From Anaeramoeba flamelloides (taxonomy: Eukaryota; Metamonada; Anaeramoebidae), in NCBI GenBank assembly GCA_027625915.1, contig JANTQA010000018.1, forward strand, positions 348,501 to 412,500: a DNA stretch of 64,000 bases, in the 5' to 3' direction. Positions 20,691-31,229 of the stretch are shown here, piece by piece. The position numbers and the translations under genes were made by a program. A model generated the notes under the pieces. The model ran no database searches and had not been told where the DNA came from. It worked only from the letters and a program-made list of their open reading frames with translations. Numbering within the stretch: the first letter of the stretch is position 1; every line of letters starts with the position of its first letter.

Positions 20691-22760
20691 TAGGCACTCT
20701 ATGATACTTGATGGCACTTTTCCTAATTTCTAAATTTTTATTTAGAAATTTTAATAGAGAATCATAAATTTCTTTATCACTAATCAATGACAAAATAAAC
20801 AATGAATATTTATTTAGAATAATATCAAAGATATTACACTTTATTATTTTTGTTTATTTGTATTAATTCTTTAGTCCAAATTTTTCGATTTTTTTCATAG
20901 AATTGTAAATTCCATAAAAAAAGATGGGTATCTGCATCTATTTCTTAGTTATGGTATTTTTTACACATATTGCAATATTTTGTTTTTATTTTATTCTTAT
21001 CATATACATAAGAATATCTTTTTAAATAATTTGTGAAGTTTCGTAATTTTAGAATTGAAGTTTAACCTTTCCATTTTAAATTATTTTTTGTCGTTAGGTT
21101 TTTTTTAATTTGAGAAATGAAAAGAAAATTTTTGAATTTTTCTTTTCATTTCTCAAATTAAAAAAAAACTAGGCACTCTATGGCACTCAACGGCACTTGA
21201 CGACACAATTGTTTATTTATTTTATTGTTATATCTAAGAATTTTTAAATTTTCTTGACCTTTCCATCCAGAAAAATTTATTATCAAGTTTTCTCTAAATT
21301 GGTTTAGATTTAATTCTAATAATTTTAAATTTTCTATTTCCCAATTAATATTTTCATTATCCTTTTTTGACCAATTTCTAGATAAGGATTCCTTATCTAG
21401 AAATAAGTTTAATATGAAAATAAATAGGTTCTTCAAATCTAAGTAATTGGTAAAAAAAATTCTAACAATCTCTATTAAATTTTGGTAAAAAAAATTGATA
21501 GAGAATAGTCTCTTAAGGTGTTTATTTCCCAATTAATATTTTCATTATCATTTTTTTCAAAACTTTAAATTATTGGATATAGGTCCAAAACCCAGAATTT
21601 TGAATTTTTTTTTTTGAGTTTATATCTTCTTTTATATATTGAAATTCCGACTTGGTCAATTTTTGCTTCAATTTTATAGATTATCCTTGTTATAATGTGG
21701 ATTTATTTTTAAGAATTTTGTTACTTTTTTATTTATCCAAACATTAATTGAGACGAAATCTTTTTGAGTTAGATTAAATATAACTAATCCATAAAATAAC
21801 TGGCTAATACATATTGATTTAAACATTGGTAGTTTTACTCAATTAGTTAAATTTTGTTGGCTAAAAATCATCTTTATTTTTTTGAAGTTACTTTTAACTT
21901 TTTTGAAGTTTTTTGTAAATGTTTTTCTCTTTTTTAAAGTCAGATTTCCTAAATATTTCATTTCTAAAGTTTTTGTTGATTTTAGTGTTTTATCAATCTT
22001 TGGATTCATTCTAAATTCTTGAATAATTTTATATATAGTATTATTATTATTTTGTCAATTTCTGATATCGGTCCTTCCATTATTAAAATCAAGTCATCTG
22101 CAAACATTTGAACATGATGAACTAATTTTTTTAATTTCTTCAATTAAAAAGTGGCTAATAAATCCAAACATTAAAATGAGAAAGATGATCTCCTTGATAG
22201 GCTCCTATTCCTTCTTTTTTATAATATTTTTGTAGCCAAATTTTAATTTTTTCATTTTTAATATATTTATTGAGTGCGTAGTGAACTAATATATGACTAA
22301 TCGTATCAAAAAAATTTTTGATATCAATTGTGACTATGAAAAAATTTTTATTTTTATATTTATTTTTGAGTTCAAATAATAAGTTTAATACTACTATTCT
22401 TGTATCTAATATTTTTTTTTCAAAACCAAATTGAGAATCTGAAACTAGATTCCAAGAATCTTCAATTTCTTTATAAATAAGTTTTAAAAAAATTCTTGAT
22501 AAAGTATTATTGATCGAGATTGGACTATAATTTAGAGGAATTCATTCATCTCCAGCTTTGCGAATAAATAAAATATTTCTTTCTTTAATAAAATTTATGA
22601 TTTCGTCACTTGGATTACCAATCCAATATAAAAGTATTTTTTGAACATTTTTTAAATTTGTCTTGTTTTATTCGAAAATCCATTCAAATTTATGATCAAT
22701 AAAGGCATTTTTTTTAATTTCCTCAAAAATGTTCGAAATTGCAATATTTTCATATTTCCT
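20691..22760 (-). mobile_element. LINE C with reverse-transcriptase motifs, decayed
   Basis: Read on the minus strand from about 22760, frames broken by stops and shifts give motif blocks in the correct LINE order. They are LSKIFLKLIYKEIEDSWN, QFGFEKKILDTR, VTIDIKNFFDTISH (catalytic Asp block), GAYQGDHLS, and VQMFADDLILI near 22090. These are followed by INWEIENLKLLELNLNQF (21.3 kb) and a zinc knuckle YCNMCKKYH..THLFLWN (20.9 kb). It ends near 20715 in short GTGCC repeats. A small hairpin at 21090-21175 interrupts it. The 5' third is missing or unrecognisable. Confidence 0.75.
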
Positions 22761-23329
22761 TTAAGGGAGTAGCAACACCATAACAACCACGTAAATTGAA
22801 ATATATGATAGTTTATTAAAAAATATATTGGTGCTCTTAAACTCTAGATTCTCTAAGAAATTTAAAAAAAAAAATAAAAAAAACTTTAATTTTGCTAATA
22901 TCAACAATTAAAATTTCTGAGAGAAAATAATATTCTTAAAAAAACAAAAAAATTAAATTTGGAGAAATTTATTTAATTTTTTTATGAGATTATTTTTTGT
23001 TTGAGATTTAAGTATAAATCCATTCATTTTTTATTTTCATATTATTATATTGATATAATACTTTTTGTAATTATTTATATTTAATTTTATGTGATTCTCT
23101 AAATCCAAATATTCTTGATGAATTCAAAAAAAAAATTAGAATAATATTTATTTTTTTTTCAAAATTCTACTCTAGAAAAGAGAATTTCAGGTTTCATTTG
23201 TATTTCGGTTATAAATTTTTTATTTAATTGTCTCCTGTCTTTTTAAAACGTAATTCTTTTTATTTGATAATATTCTTTTCATATTATTTAACAATTTTTT
23301 TGTAAAATTAATAAAATTTCATTGTTTAT
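22761..23329. other. AT-rich intronic stretch, nothing recognised
   Basis: I see no coding frame and no repeat that matches another place in the window, apart from simple A/T runs. Confidence 0.4.
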
Positions 23330-24370
23330 TAATTACCGTTCTCGAAAAAAAGTGAAACAGGGAAAAAAAGTGAAACCAGTTTTTCATTGGGAACCTTAAT
23401 TGAAATCTCAAAAATCTCGAAAATCACAGAAATCATAGAAATCACAGAAATCACAGAAATCACAGAAACCTGAAAATGAAAAGTAAGATCAATTAATAAA
23501 AGAAAAAATAAATAATAAAGACAAAATGAAGTATTCAACACAATAACAGTTTTTTTAATACTATCTTTTGGTATAGGTTTTGGTTTGATTGATCAATTAT
23601 TAAAAATTTGTTCAATAAATTGACTACTGTGGTTGAAATAACCCGTGTTTTTTATTTTAACCCATTACTAAAATTTAACTCGTGAAAAAAATATTGGATG
23701 ACTCTAGAAATAAAAGAAACAAGTCAATGGGATGAAAACAGTATAAAAACAAGAAATTGGGTTCTTTAAATAAATTTGAAAAAAGAATTATGAAGATACT
23801 GGAAGATTAAAATGTAATTTTTTGACAAAAAAATGAGAATAATTTCATTTTTTGAATTTTTATAAAAAAATCATTTAATCTCACAAATTTTGAAAATATG
23901 ATGAAATTTTTGAAACAAAATCATTAAATATAATTGTGCCATTTCGACTAATCAAAGATCTAACCTCGAAAGTTAATTTGGATCTGAACCAAGAATCTAT
24001 AAGTGATTTCTGGTCTTCCAATGTCCAAGTCTGAAAAAAAAACACGAGTTAAATTTTCGTAATGGGTTAAAGGTTGGCAACATGGGTTATTTACACAACT
24101 GTATTTTTTCGAGATCTTCAAAACCACAATAACAATTTCGATTAATGAAAGTAGATTTAAATTGTATTTTTTGATTTGATTGGAAATAATATAAGGAATT
24201 ATTATTTGAAGTTAATTGGTTTCTTCTTTTTATTAATTGATTTTATTTTTCGTTTTCAGGTTTCTGTGATTTCTGTGATTTCTGTGATTTTTGAGATTTC
24301 AATGAAGGTTCCCAATTAAAAATCTGTGTTGAACTTTTTTTTCCCATTTTACTTTTTTTATCAATTCCTT
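23330..24370 (-). mobile_element. Foldback element with GTGAAAC arms carrying 9-bp repeats; holds a nested MITE
   Basis: The two ends are inverted over about 170 bp. The left arm reads AAAAAGTGAAACAGGG, GGGAACCTTAATTG and then repeated CACAGAAAT units near 23430-23470. The right arm is the complement, with repeated ATTTCTGTG near 24260-24295. A second, unrelated pair of inverted ends lies at 23625-24103. A solo arm is at 19.1 kb. It has no coding capacity. Confidence 0.75.
23625..24103 (+). mobile_element. TA-flanked MITE nested in the foldback element
   Basis: The left end is TACTGTGGTTGAAATAACCC and the right end, complemented, is TACAGTTGTGTAAATAACCC. Inverted similarity continues through TTTAACTCGTG. 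The edges are TA. At about 479 bp with no coding capacity, it inserted after its host element. Confidence 0.75.
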
Positions 24371-24384
24371 TCATTCAAGAGCAA

Positions 24385-24560
24385 CATACCTTAATTTTAG
24401 ACTTCTCCGTGTTAGATGCCAATTCCTTAACTCAGAATTCTTTTAAGTCAACAAATATGTTGTAAGTCTTTTAAAATAATCTTCGTTGACTTCAAATTCG
24501 GGTAGCACGTAAACCCTATCAAAGTTATTTTTCTCTTTCAAAGAAAAATGAAAAAAATCA
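24385..24560 (-). pseudogene. Possible relic exon of an unidentified host gene
   Basis: On the minus strand one frame reads FDRVYVLPEFEVNEDYFKRL and TTYLLT to a stop. The next frame reads NSELRNWHLTRRSLKL up to AAGGTATGTT, a strong donor-like site near 24390. Composition is protein-like and the neighbours are repeats. It does not fit the RCC1-BTB frame. A one- or two-base break or a missed boundary would separate the two parts. I do not recognise the family. Confidence 0.25.
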
Positions 24561-24690
24561 AAAATTAAAAAAGAAACAGTATCAACAAGAAAGTTCTGGT
24601 CATAAAACCTCCCAAAAAAAATCTAAAGAAAGCTCCAAAACGTATTAAAGAAAAAAAAAAAATGAAAATATACAAAAAAAAAAGGCAAAC

Positions 24691-25324
24691 CACTAGTATT
24701 ATAACCAAAGCCATATAATTCACCGTCAGTTTTTATAATAAAAGTATGGTGTGAATGACCAGCAAAAACTCTTTCTACATTTTCTTGTGATTTGGTAATT
24801 TCACTTATAGAGCTGCGATTGATTGAATTACATAATTGCCCATTGTTATTTTGACCACAGCCATACAAAATTTTGGTTTTGGAATTATAGAACATTGTGG
24901 AATGACCTGAACAATAAATTTGGTCAACGTTGAATTTGTTCATGTCTTCCATCACTAAGGTTGGTTCTGTCAAATTTTGAGCTATGTTAAAGGCAGCAAA
25001 TTGCCTATAATTATTATCCCCCCACGCATAAACTTTTGGTGTTTCTTCATCTGAGACTGCAAAAAAATGGTAAAAGCCAGAATGAATGCTTTTTATTGGA
25101 GGAAGATCTTCAACTGCATCTATTATCTTTTTTGTCTGTGAATTATTTGCTCTGTAGAGTTTCCCATCGGAACTTAAAAAGACCATACTATTCTGATGAT
25201 TTCCAACAGCATCGACTATTTGATCCACTTCTTCTGGGAAAACTTTAATAGGTTCTGGTATTTTTGAAGCGTGAAGCAAATTCCATTTTACCTTTTGGGT
25301 TGAAAATATTTTACAGTTTGTCAT
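24691..25324 (-). CDS. RCC1-BTB protein, exon 1 (N-terminal RCC1 repeats)
   Basis: The start is the ATG at 25324; the exon codes residues 1-211 plus one base of codon 212. RCC1 repeats are visible as SDGKLYRAN, TPKVYAWGDNNYRQF, KTKILYGCGQNNNGQL and TDGELYGFGYNTS, each followed by the usual hydrophobic V..I..G..H motif (VDQIYCSGHSTMF, VERVFAGHSHHTFI). The frame could run on to 24623, but that tail (LPFFFVYFHFFFFF) is intron read-through past the GTTTGC donor. Exon 2 lies 7.45 kb away at 16161-17239. The propeller would bind a partner such as a GTPase or chromatin; nothing here shows which. Confidence 0.88.
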
Positions 25325-25612
25325 AAATGGTTTTGATCTCGATAAAGAAGGAAATTAATAACAAAAAAAAATTCAAAAAAGAGAAAAAAAATGAATACTT
25401 TTTATTTGTTCCAAAATAAGTGTAACAAAATATTCCATTCTACTTTCAAAAAAAAATGTTTGACAAAGTATCATGTAAAATTGTAAATTTTAAATTCTGG
25501 ATGAAAAGCATAAATTATTAATTTATCTTTAAGAATTGTGACTTTTGATGATTTATATAAATTTTTGGATAATTGTGTTTTTTTTGGAAATTTAGTTCAT
25601 TTTATTTTCGTT
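25325..25612. other. Upstream region of the RCC1-BTB gene
   Basis: This short AT-rich gap lies between the RCC1-BTB start codon and the TTAA element. No distinct promoter motif stands out. Confidence 0.35.
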
Positions 25613-26221
25613 TTAAGGGGGTAAGTACAATTTTTCAAATTCCGAGTGCAATTCTTTATGTTAAAATGAATGATTCAAATCATTTCTTTAATCTAATATA
25701 TTGATATTTTAATAAATACGAGAATTGAACATATCCTAGTATAATATATTTTCAGATCAACGAAAAAATGGAATTCAAAATAATGAAAAAGATTGATCAA
25801 AAAAAAATATATACAAATCATTTATTTCGAGCTCTTATCTGTAACATTTGATACAATTACTTCTTCTTAAAATTTAGTTTTGTTTTTAATTCTTCATTGG
25901 AAAATGTTTGAGAAACAAAGTACTGTTTATTTCTAAAAAATTTCTAAAATAAATTAAAAGTTCTATTATCTTTTAATTCATCTTATTCTTGATTGAGTTC
26001 AGACAATAGAATATTCATTATATTTATCTTCAGAAATAAAGATTTATTGGACAAATTCGCATAATTTTATAATTATTTATTTTACAGTAAAATGAGAACG
26101 AAAAATAATTTGGAATTTGACTGAATTTTTTTCTAAATTTTTCTTTTATTGGAGATTGAAACTTTTATAACTGTTTTTTGATTCCAGAGAATTCAGCCCC
26201 CTTTATTTCATTTTTGTGAAA

Positions 26222-26420
26222 TACGGTCAGTTCTACTTATAAGTAACCAACTTCTACGTACTTAAGTACGATAAAAATCTCAAATTAGGACAAAAAAATC
26301 AGATTCTAGTAAAATAATTTGTAAAAAATAAAAATTTCAAATTTTATGTCTTAATTTGAGATTTTTTTTGTACCTTAAATTTCGTTGAAAGTTTGTGGAT
26401 TAAATCTGAAACTGACTGTA
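26222..26420. mobile_element. Palindromic TA-flanked MITE (CAGTCAGTTTC), degenerate copy
   Basis: The edges read TACGGTCAGTT and AAACTGACTGTA. The right arm GTACCTTAAATTTCGTTGAA matches the better copies at 32288-32487 and 32603-32804, while the left arm is worn. About 199 bp, no coding capacity. Confidence 0.7.
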
Positions 26421-27084
26421 TTTCAGATGTTTAAGAATAAAAATTATAGGATGATTTTTGAGATTCGAGAATGGGATTATTTTTTACAATAAAACCCAAT
26501 TTAATTAATATTTCCAAGAATTGATAGACCTGGCATTTTTATTCTTAAAACCTTAGTAGTATTTTATATAATAAAAATAAATATAACATTTTATTAAAAT
26601 TGGCTTCATTATTAATTAATTGTTTCAAAAAAATTGAATTTGGTCCAATATTTAAAAAAATTTTATCTTGTAATTGGCGGATTTTACACTTTTATTTATT
26701 TGGTTCTTTTTTGTGTTAAGTATATGGGTGAACTCCGAATTTTAAATTAAATTCATATTTCAGAATCAAATTAGAAAAAGAAAAACTTAAATCTTTTTTA
26801 TGTTTGGAATGTATATTCATGGAATTCTTATTTTTTGATTATCAAAAATTTGTTTTTCTTTTCAGATTCTACCTTTATCCCACAATCATAGGATAAAAAA
26901 GAACAAAAACGATACATAGAGATCACAAATATCGGAATAACTCTTTTTTTAGTTATATGTGAAAAAGGAAAATAAACTGTTGTTAAAATATCGCATTCAG
27001 AAAAGTTTAATTTGTATTTCAAAATAAAAATTGTGTTTTTTTGTATTAGAAGACCTATACATGAAACTGTCAAAAAAAAAAAAA

Positions 27085-28155
27085 CAATAATAAACCCTCA
27101 ATTAAATATGGTATTGATTTCTTAAAGTTCTATTATTAAATAGAAATTACAAAAATGAAGGATCAAATTGGAAAAAACATCTTAAAAAATAGAGTTAATT
27201 TTGAAGAGAAATTTTATAATTCAAAAAAACAACAAAAAATCTCAGAAAAATTGAGAAAATTACGAAAAAGTATCAACTATTTTCCTGTAGAGTCGAGTCA
27301 TTACGGTGAAATTTTTTTTTCTGATTTGGAAAAAAACTTTTTAGTAATTTTTATTTTTATGGATAGACCTAACACCAATCAAAAACCAACCAACCTATGA
27401 TGTATGATCGATCTCCAAAAATCAACAACCAAAGATAAGGAAATTTTTAGAAGTAAGCTCCAAAGAGTGAAACTCAATTTCCAATTAGAATGGTTAGAAT
27501 ATACAATTTTGAAAACAACTATGTCAGTTTTGAAGTGCCGGTTTTTGGTGCTTTTTGAGATCTAGTTGTTTTTTTTTTTCAATTTTTTCATTTTTCAAAT
27601 GAGTTAAAGTTCTCCAAACAAGATTACATAATCCATACTTTTTCAAATTCAGAGGGTTACAAAATAACCACAAATCAGATTAAATCGAATTAAATTGATT
27701 GCGAACTTCAAGAAAGAAATTTGTATTAAATTAAAGAAATTTAACACTTTGAAAAAGAAAATGAGAAAAGATTAATTTTTTTAAATTTTAATTTTTTAAA
27801 ATTGAGAACTTATTTTTATTCTTTGAATTTTTTTTCAAAGAGACCCAATTGAATTTTTTTTTTGTTATTTGAATTTTGTCAACCAAAAGAGGGCTATTTA
27901 ATAATACCCATTTTGGTCTCAGGTTACCCCTTAAATATGGAGTACAATTCACGGTAAATGACTAGACCCTTAATAATTTGTTTTTTTATTAAAAATATCA
28001 AGGAGTTTTCAAACAAAATTGATTTTAACTTAGGTAAACTATTTGGTAGATAATTGGGTGTTGTCTTGTAACAAGAAGAAAAAAAAGTCAAGAAAATATA
28101 TTGAAACACGGATTATAGTAGTTGTGCAAGTATTATTTTGATCATTTTAGTGAAA
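27085..28155 (-). mobile_element. TA-flanked MITE (TTTTGATCA ends) interrupted by a TTAA MITE
   Basis: The flanks match, in reverse, the copies at 35899-36380 and 54867-55349. On the left are GGTATTGATTTCTTAAAG and ATGAAGGATCAAATT; on the right are TTGGGTGTTGTCTTGTAAC and TTGAAACACGGATTATAGT with TTTTGATCA. About 690 bp of another element splits it at 27285-27975. Confidence 0.65.
27285..27975 (-). mobile_element. TTAA-flanked MITE (copy 2 of 3), nested
   Basis: It is a reverse-oriented relative of 18153-18862. It shares CATTACGGTGAAATTTTTT at one end, AATGACTAGACCCTTAA at the other, and the internal blocks CCAACCAACCTATGATG and AACAACTATGTCAGTTTTG. The left TTAA is worn. Confidence 0.7.
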
Positions 28156-28599
28156 CTTTTTTGTATTTGTTTATTGAATACCAACAAAGAAAAAATGAAA
28201 TTCAGAGATCTTTTCAAGTGACCCCTTAACTTTGATATTCAGAATTAAGGAGCTCTTTAGAATATGAGATCATTATTTTGGAAAATAAATAATTATTAAA
28301 AAGAACATTTTTAATGAGATCTCAAAACACTTTTTGTTTTTATATTTCTAAAGGAAGTAAGTACATTTTCCCATTTTGAAAAATTTTAATGGTGTGAACA
28401 TTAGTGAAAAAATATTTTTTGAGTGCCATAAGATATTGAAACTTTGGAACCAAAACACCATTCACTAGTCTATTCGTGAAAAGAATCCAAAGTAATTCAG
28501 AGTTGAATCTTAATATTTTCAATTTTTTGAAAATTTTTTTTGATCCAATTTTAGGTTTTATTAAATTTGTTTTTGGATCTAGAGATGTGTTTATACGAA

Positions 28600-29060
28600 C
28601 GATTGAAATCAATCAAACAGTAAACCAAAAAAATAGACTCGAAAAGGTGTGCATTTGAAACAAATATTTACTTTTAGAAAGCCAAACACAAAAGATCACC
28701 ATTCCAAATAAATTTGTTGAAATCAAGAATGAAAAAAAAAAAAAATCGATAAAAGCCTATTTTCGAAGATTAGTTTTCTTTATCTTCTTATTTTCTATGA
28801 ATACAAACTATTTTTTTACCTTGAATTTCTCGCCCCATTACTATTTATTATTATTTTACAAAACGTTTAGTGACAAATTTGCTTTTAAAATTCTTTTTTA
28901 AAATATTTTTATCAAACAAAGCCAAAACAAAGAGTACTATTTCAAAAATTAAAATAAAGGGGTTGGATTTTTGGAACCAAAAACAGTTACAAAAGATTCA
29001 AATCAAATTAATGGAAAAATTCAATAATAAATTTCAATCGGATTCAGAATTTTTTTGAGA
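28600..29060 (+). repeat. Interspersed block also present at 55.55-55.90 kb
   Basis: Shared landmarks are AGATCACCATTC, TTTGTTGAAATCAAGAATGA, ATAAAAGCCTATTTT, TTTCTTTATCTTCTTA and TTTTTATCAAACAAAG. Small frames open through it in both copies but differ in sequence, so coding is unlikely. It lies inside the TTAA foldback element. Confidence 0.6.
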
Positions 29061-29771
29061 ACTCATTTTAATGGAAAATAAATAATTATAAAATCAAACC
29101 AATTTGTCCAATAAACCCTTATTCTCAAGAAGAATTAAAAAAATCTCTGATTTTCTGAACTAAAACTAGAATTAGATTACATAAATGAAAATAGGATTTT
29201 TAAATTCATTTTGGAAATTCTTTTGAAATAAACAGTAATTTGTTTTTCAAAAATTTTCCAAACAAATTTTTTTTCCTAAATAATTAAAAATAAAACCAAA
29301 TCAAGAATAAGTAATTGTAGAAAATGTTATAGATAAGATCAAGTAATAAAAAGATTTTTATTAATTTTTTTTTGATCAATTTTTTCATTTTTTTGATTTG
29401 CATTTTTTTATTGGTATGAAAATATCTTATACCAGGATATATTCCACTCTAGTATTTATGAAAATATCAATGTGTTTTGGCTAAAGAAATGATTTGAATA
29501 ATTCAGTTTCACATAAATGGTGGAACTCAAAAAAAGGAAAATGTACTTACCGCCTTAAGATTCAATATTGAAACTAAACTCCAACTGAGGTAATTAAAGC
29601 CTACACTACTTGAACTTTCTATGACTATTGATTTAATATTCACTGTAACTGACAAGTAATAAAATAGGCAAATTATCTACTTTTCTCATTTTTATGAAGG
29701 TCTTCCCAAGATTTTTAGAATCCTTAAAAATAGTTTTATGATTTTATTTTTTCCACTTTTTTCTTTTTCTA

Positions 29772-30866
29772 ATGGAAAACCAAAGTCAAATCCTCAAACA
29801 AAAGGGAAATGAAAAATTCAAAGCTGGTGATTACGCCTCTGCTATCGACTTTTATACACAAGCGATCAAAATTACCCCAACGAACCATTTACTGTATTCT
29901 AATCGATCTCTCTGTTATGGCAAAATGGGTCAAACAGAAAAATCACTGAAAGATGCAGAAAGGTGTATTCAATTGGAACCTAATTTTGGTAAGGGCCACT
30001 ATCGTCTGGGAGCGAGTTTGTTATTACTCCAAAGATACGAAGAAGCCCTTGAAGCTTTTCAAATCTCTCTCAAATTAGATCCCAATAATTCGCTTTTCAT
30101 ACAGAAAATTAGATTGTGTCGAACTCATTTACAATCAAACCTACAAAACTGTAAAACATTTTCCACCTGAAAGGGTGTTTTTAATTTTTTGGGGAAAAAA
30201 AAAAAAAATCAACGAGAAAAGAAAACAAAAAACAAATAACAAAAAAACAAAACACAAAACACAAAACACAAAAAACAAAAAACAAAATTGAAACAATTTT
30301 TTTTCTTTGATTTTTATTTTATAGCTACTGATGAAAAATTTCAAAAATTATTCACGAACAAACCCAACGAGGTATTTGTTTTAAATCAAGACAAAACTGT
30401 CAAATTTTCAAGTGGGTTTGGTGGTTCTAAAGGCTTTTTGATCTGTGGGAATAATGAGTATTCAAGTGGCAAAATTATTCTCAAATTCAAGATAGATACG
30501 TTTCCAAAATCTCGTGAATTCGGAGGCTGGAATTGGCTTCAGTTTGGAGTCATCAAATCTGAAAGAAGAAAAGAATTAGCGAATAACCCCTATTGCACAT
30601 GGGAAAAAAGTTTTTCCTTTGATCTCAATAAATATTATAATGGCTCAATGAAGCCTACAACCAAGACATTTGAAAGAAAAAAGGAGCAAAAATATGGCCA
30701 AAAAATTGATGAAGGAGAAATAGTAACTTTCTTCATTGATCAAGACCAGCATATTATATCTTTTGGGAAAGATGAAAGCAATTTTGGACTCGCATTTGAG
30801 AATTTACCAGAAAAAATTTCGTTTTTCATTGTTTCGGCTGCTGGAAATCAAATTACAATCATCTAA
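29772..30866 (+). CDS. TPR-SPRY protein, two exons (29772-30150, 30325-30866)
   Basis: Exon 1 starts at the ATG at 29772 and codes three tetratricopeptide repeats (residues about 4-105): GNEKFKAGDYASAIDFYTQA, NRSLCYGKMGQTEKSLKDAE and GHYRLGASLLLLQRYEEALE. These resemble the TPR1 unit of Sti1/Hop-type cochaperones. The donor GTAAAA is at 30151 and the acceptor TTTTATAG ends at 30324; the intron is 174 bp in phase 1, so the junction codon is TCT. Exon 2 codes a SPRY/B30.2-like domain (about 130-306) with NWLQFGVI, VTFFIDQD, ISFGKDES and GLAFENLPEKISFFIV. The total is 306 residues. Both parts are protein-interaction modules; an adaptor role is inferred and the ligand is unknown. The intron carries many AACAAAA-type repeats. 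Confidence 0.85.
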
Positions 30867-31229
30867 AAGCAAAGTTATTGCTTTTTTTTTTTTTTTTTTC
30901 TCTTTTTTAAAAATGAAAGCAAGAAAATAAACGGGATTAAAATTTTGGATACATTTTTTTTTTTTAAGGATTCTCCAAATTTCATGATCTGAGAATACTC
31001 GTTTGGTGTGTAAAAACATATTTATTGACTTAAAATCCGGTTGAGTAAATAGATCTTTTTAACTTGAAAAAATAGGATTTTATATCAAAAAAATTGAGGA
31101 AGGCAAACCCATTTTTTGATCAAATTTTAACATCTTTGTCATTTTAACCACAGCTCTCTCCAACGATTCTTCAAAATTAAGAATCTATTGCCTTTCTTCC
31201 CATTATAGTGGGTCTAAATCCAGATTCTT

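Larger units (their letters stand above)
17240..24690 (-). other. 7451-bp intron of the RCC1-BTB gene
   Basis: The donor at 24690 reads GTTTGC and the acceptor ends at 17240 after a pyrimidine-rich TTTTCTTTATTCATTTCTA. Joining the flanks restores an exact RCC1 motif in frame. The intron holds a TTAA-flanked MITE, a Tc1-type element with transposase remains, a LINE of about 2 kb, a foldback element with another nested in it, hairpin repeats and two fragments that look like pieces of other genes. Nothing in it continues the RCC1 frame. Confidence 0.82.
25613..29558 (+). mobile_element. Large TTAA-ended foldback element with ~500-bp inverted arms
   Basis: The left edge reads TTAAGGGGGTAAGTACA and the right edge, complemented, TTAAGGCGGTAAGTACA. 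Inverted similarity continues inward for about 500 bp on both sides (about 25613-26100 against 29045-29558). Shared blocks include ATTCAAATCATTTCTTTA, ACAATTACTTMTTCTTGA and TTTATTGGACAAATT. A third terminal-like sequence, AAGGAAGTAAGTACATTTTC, lies at 28352, so two copies may be joined. Inside are a palindromic MITE, a TA-flanked MITE with a TTAA MITE nested in it, and a block also found at 55.55-55.90 kb. No transposase was recognised. Confidence 0.65.

Noticed and set aside
24623-24690. The LPFFFVYFHFFFFF tail as the C-terminus of the RCC1 protein
   Set aside because: It is intron read-through past a GT donor; the tail is T-rich non-coding text.
27155-27400. An 81-codon plus-strand frame
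   Set aside because: It crosses the junction of two transposons and is not conserved in their other copies.
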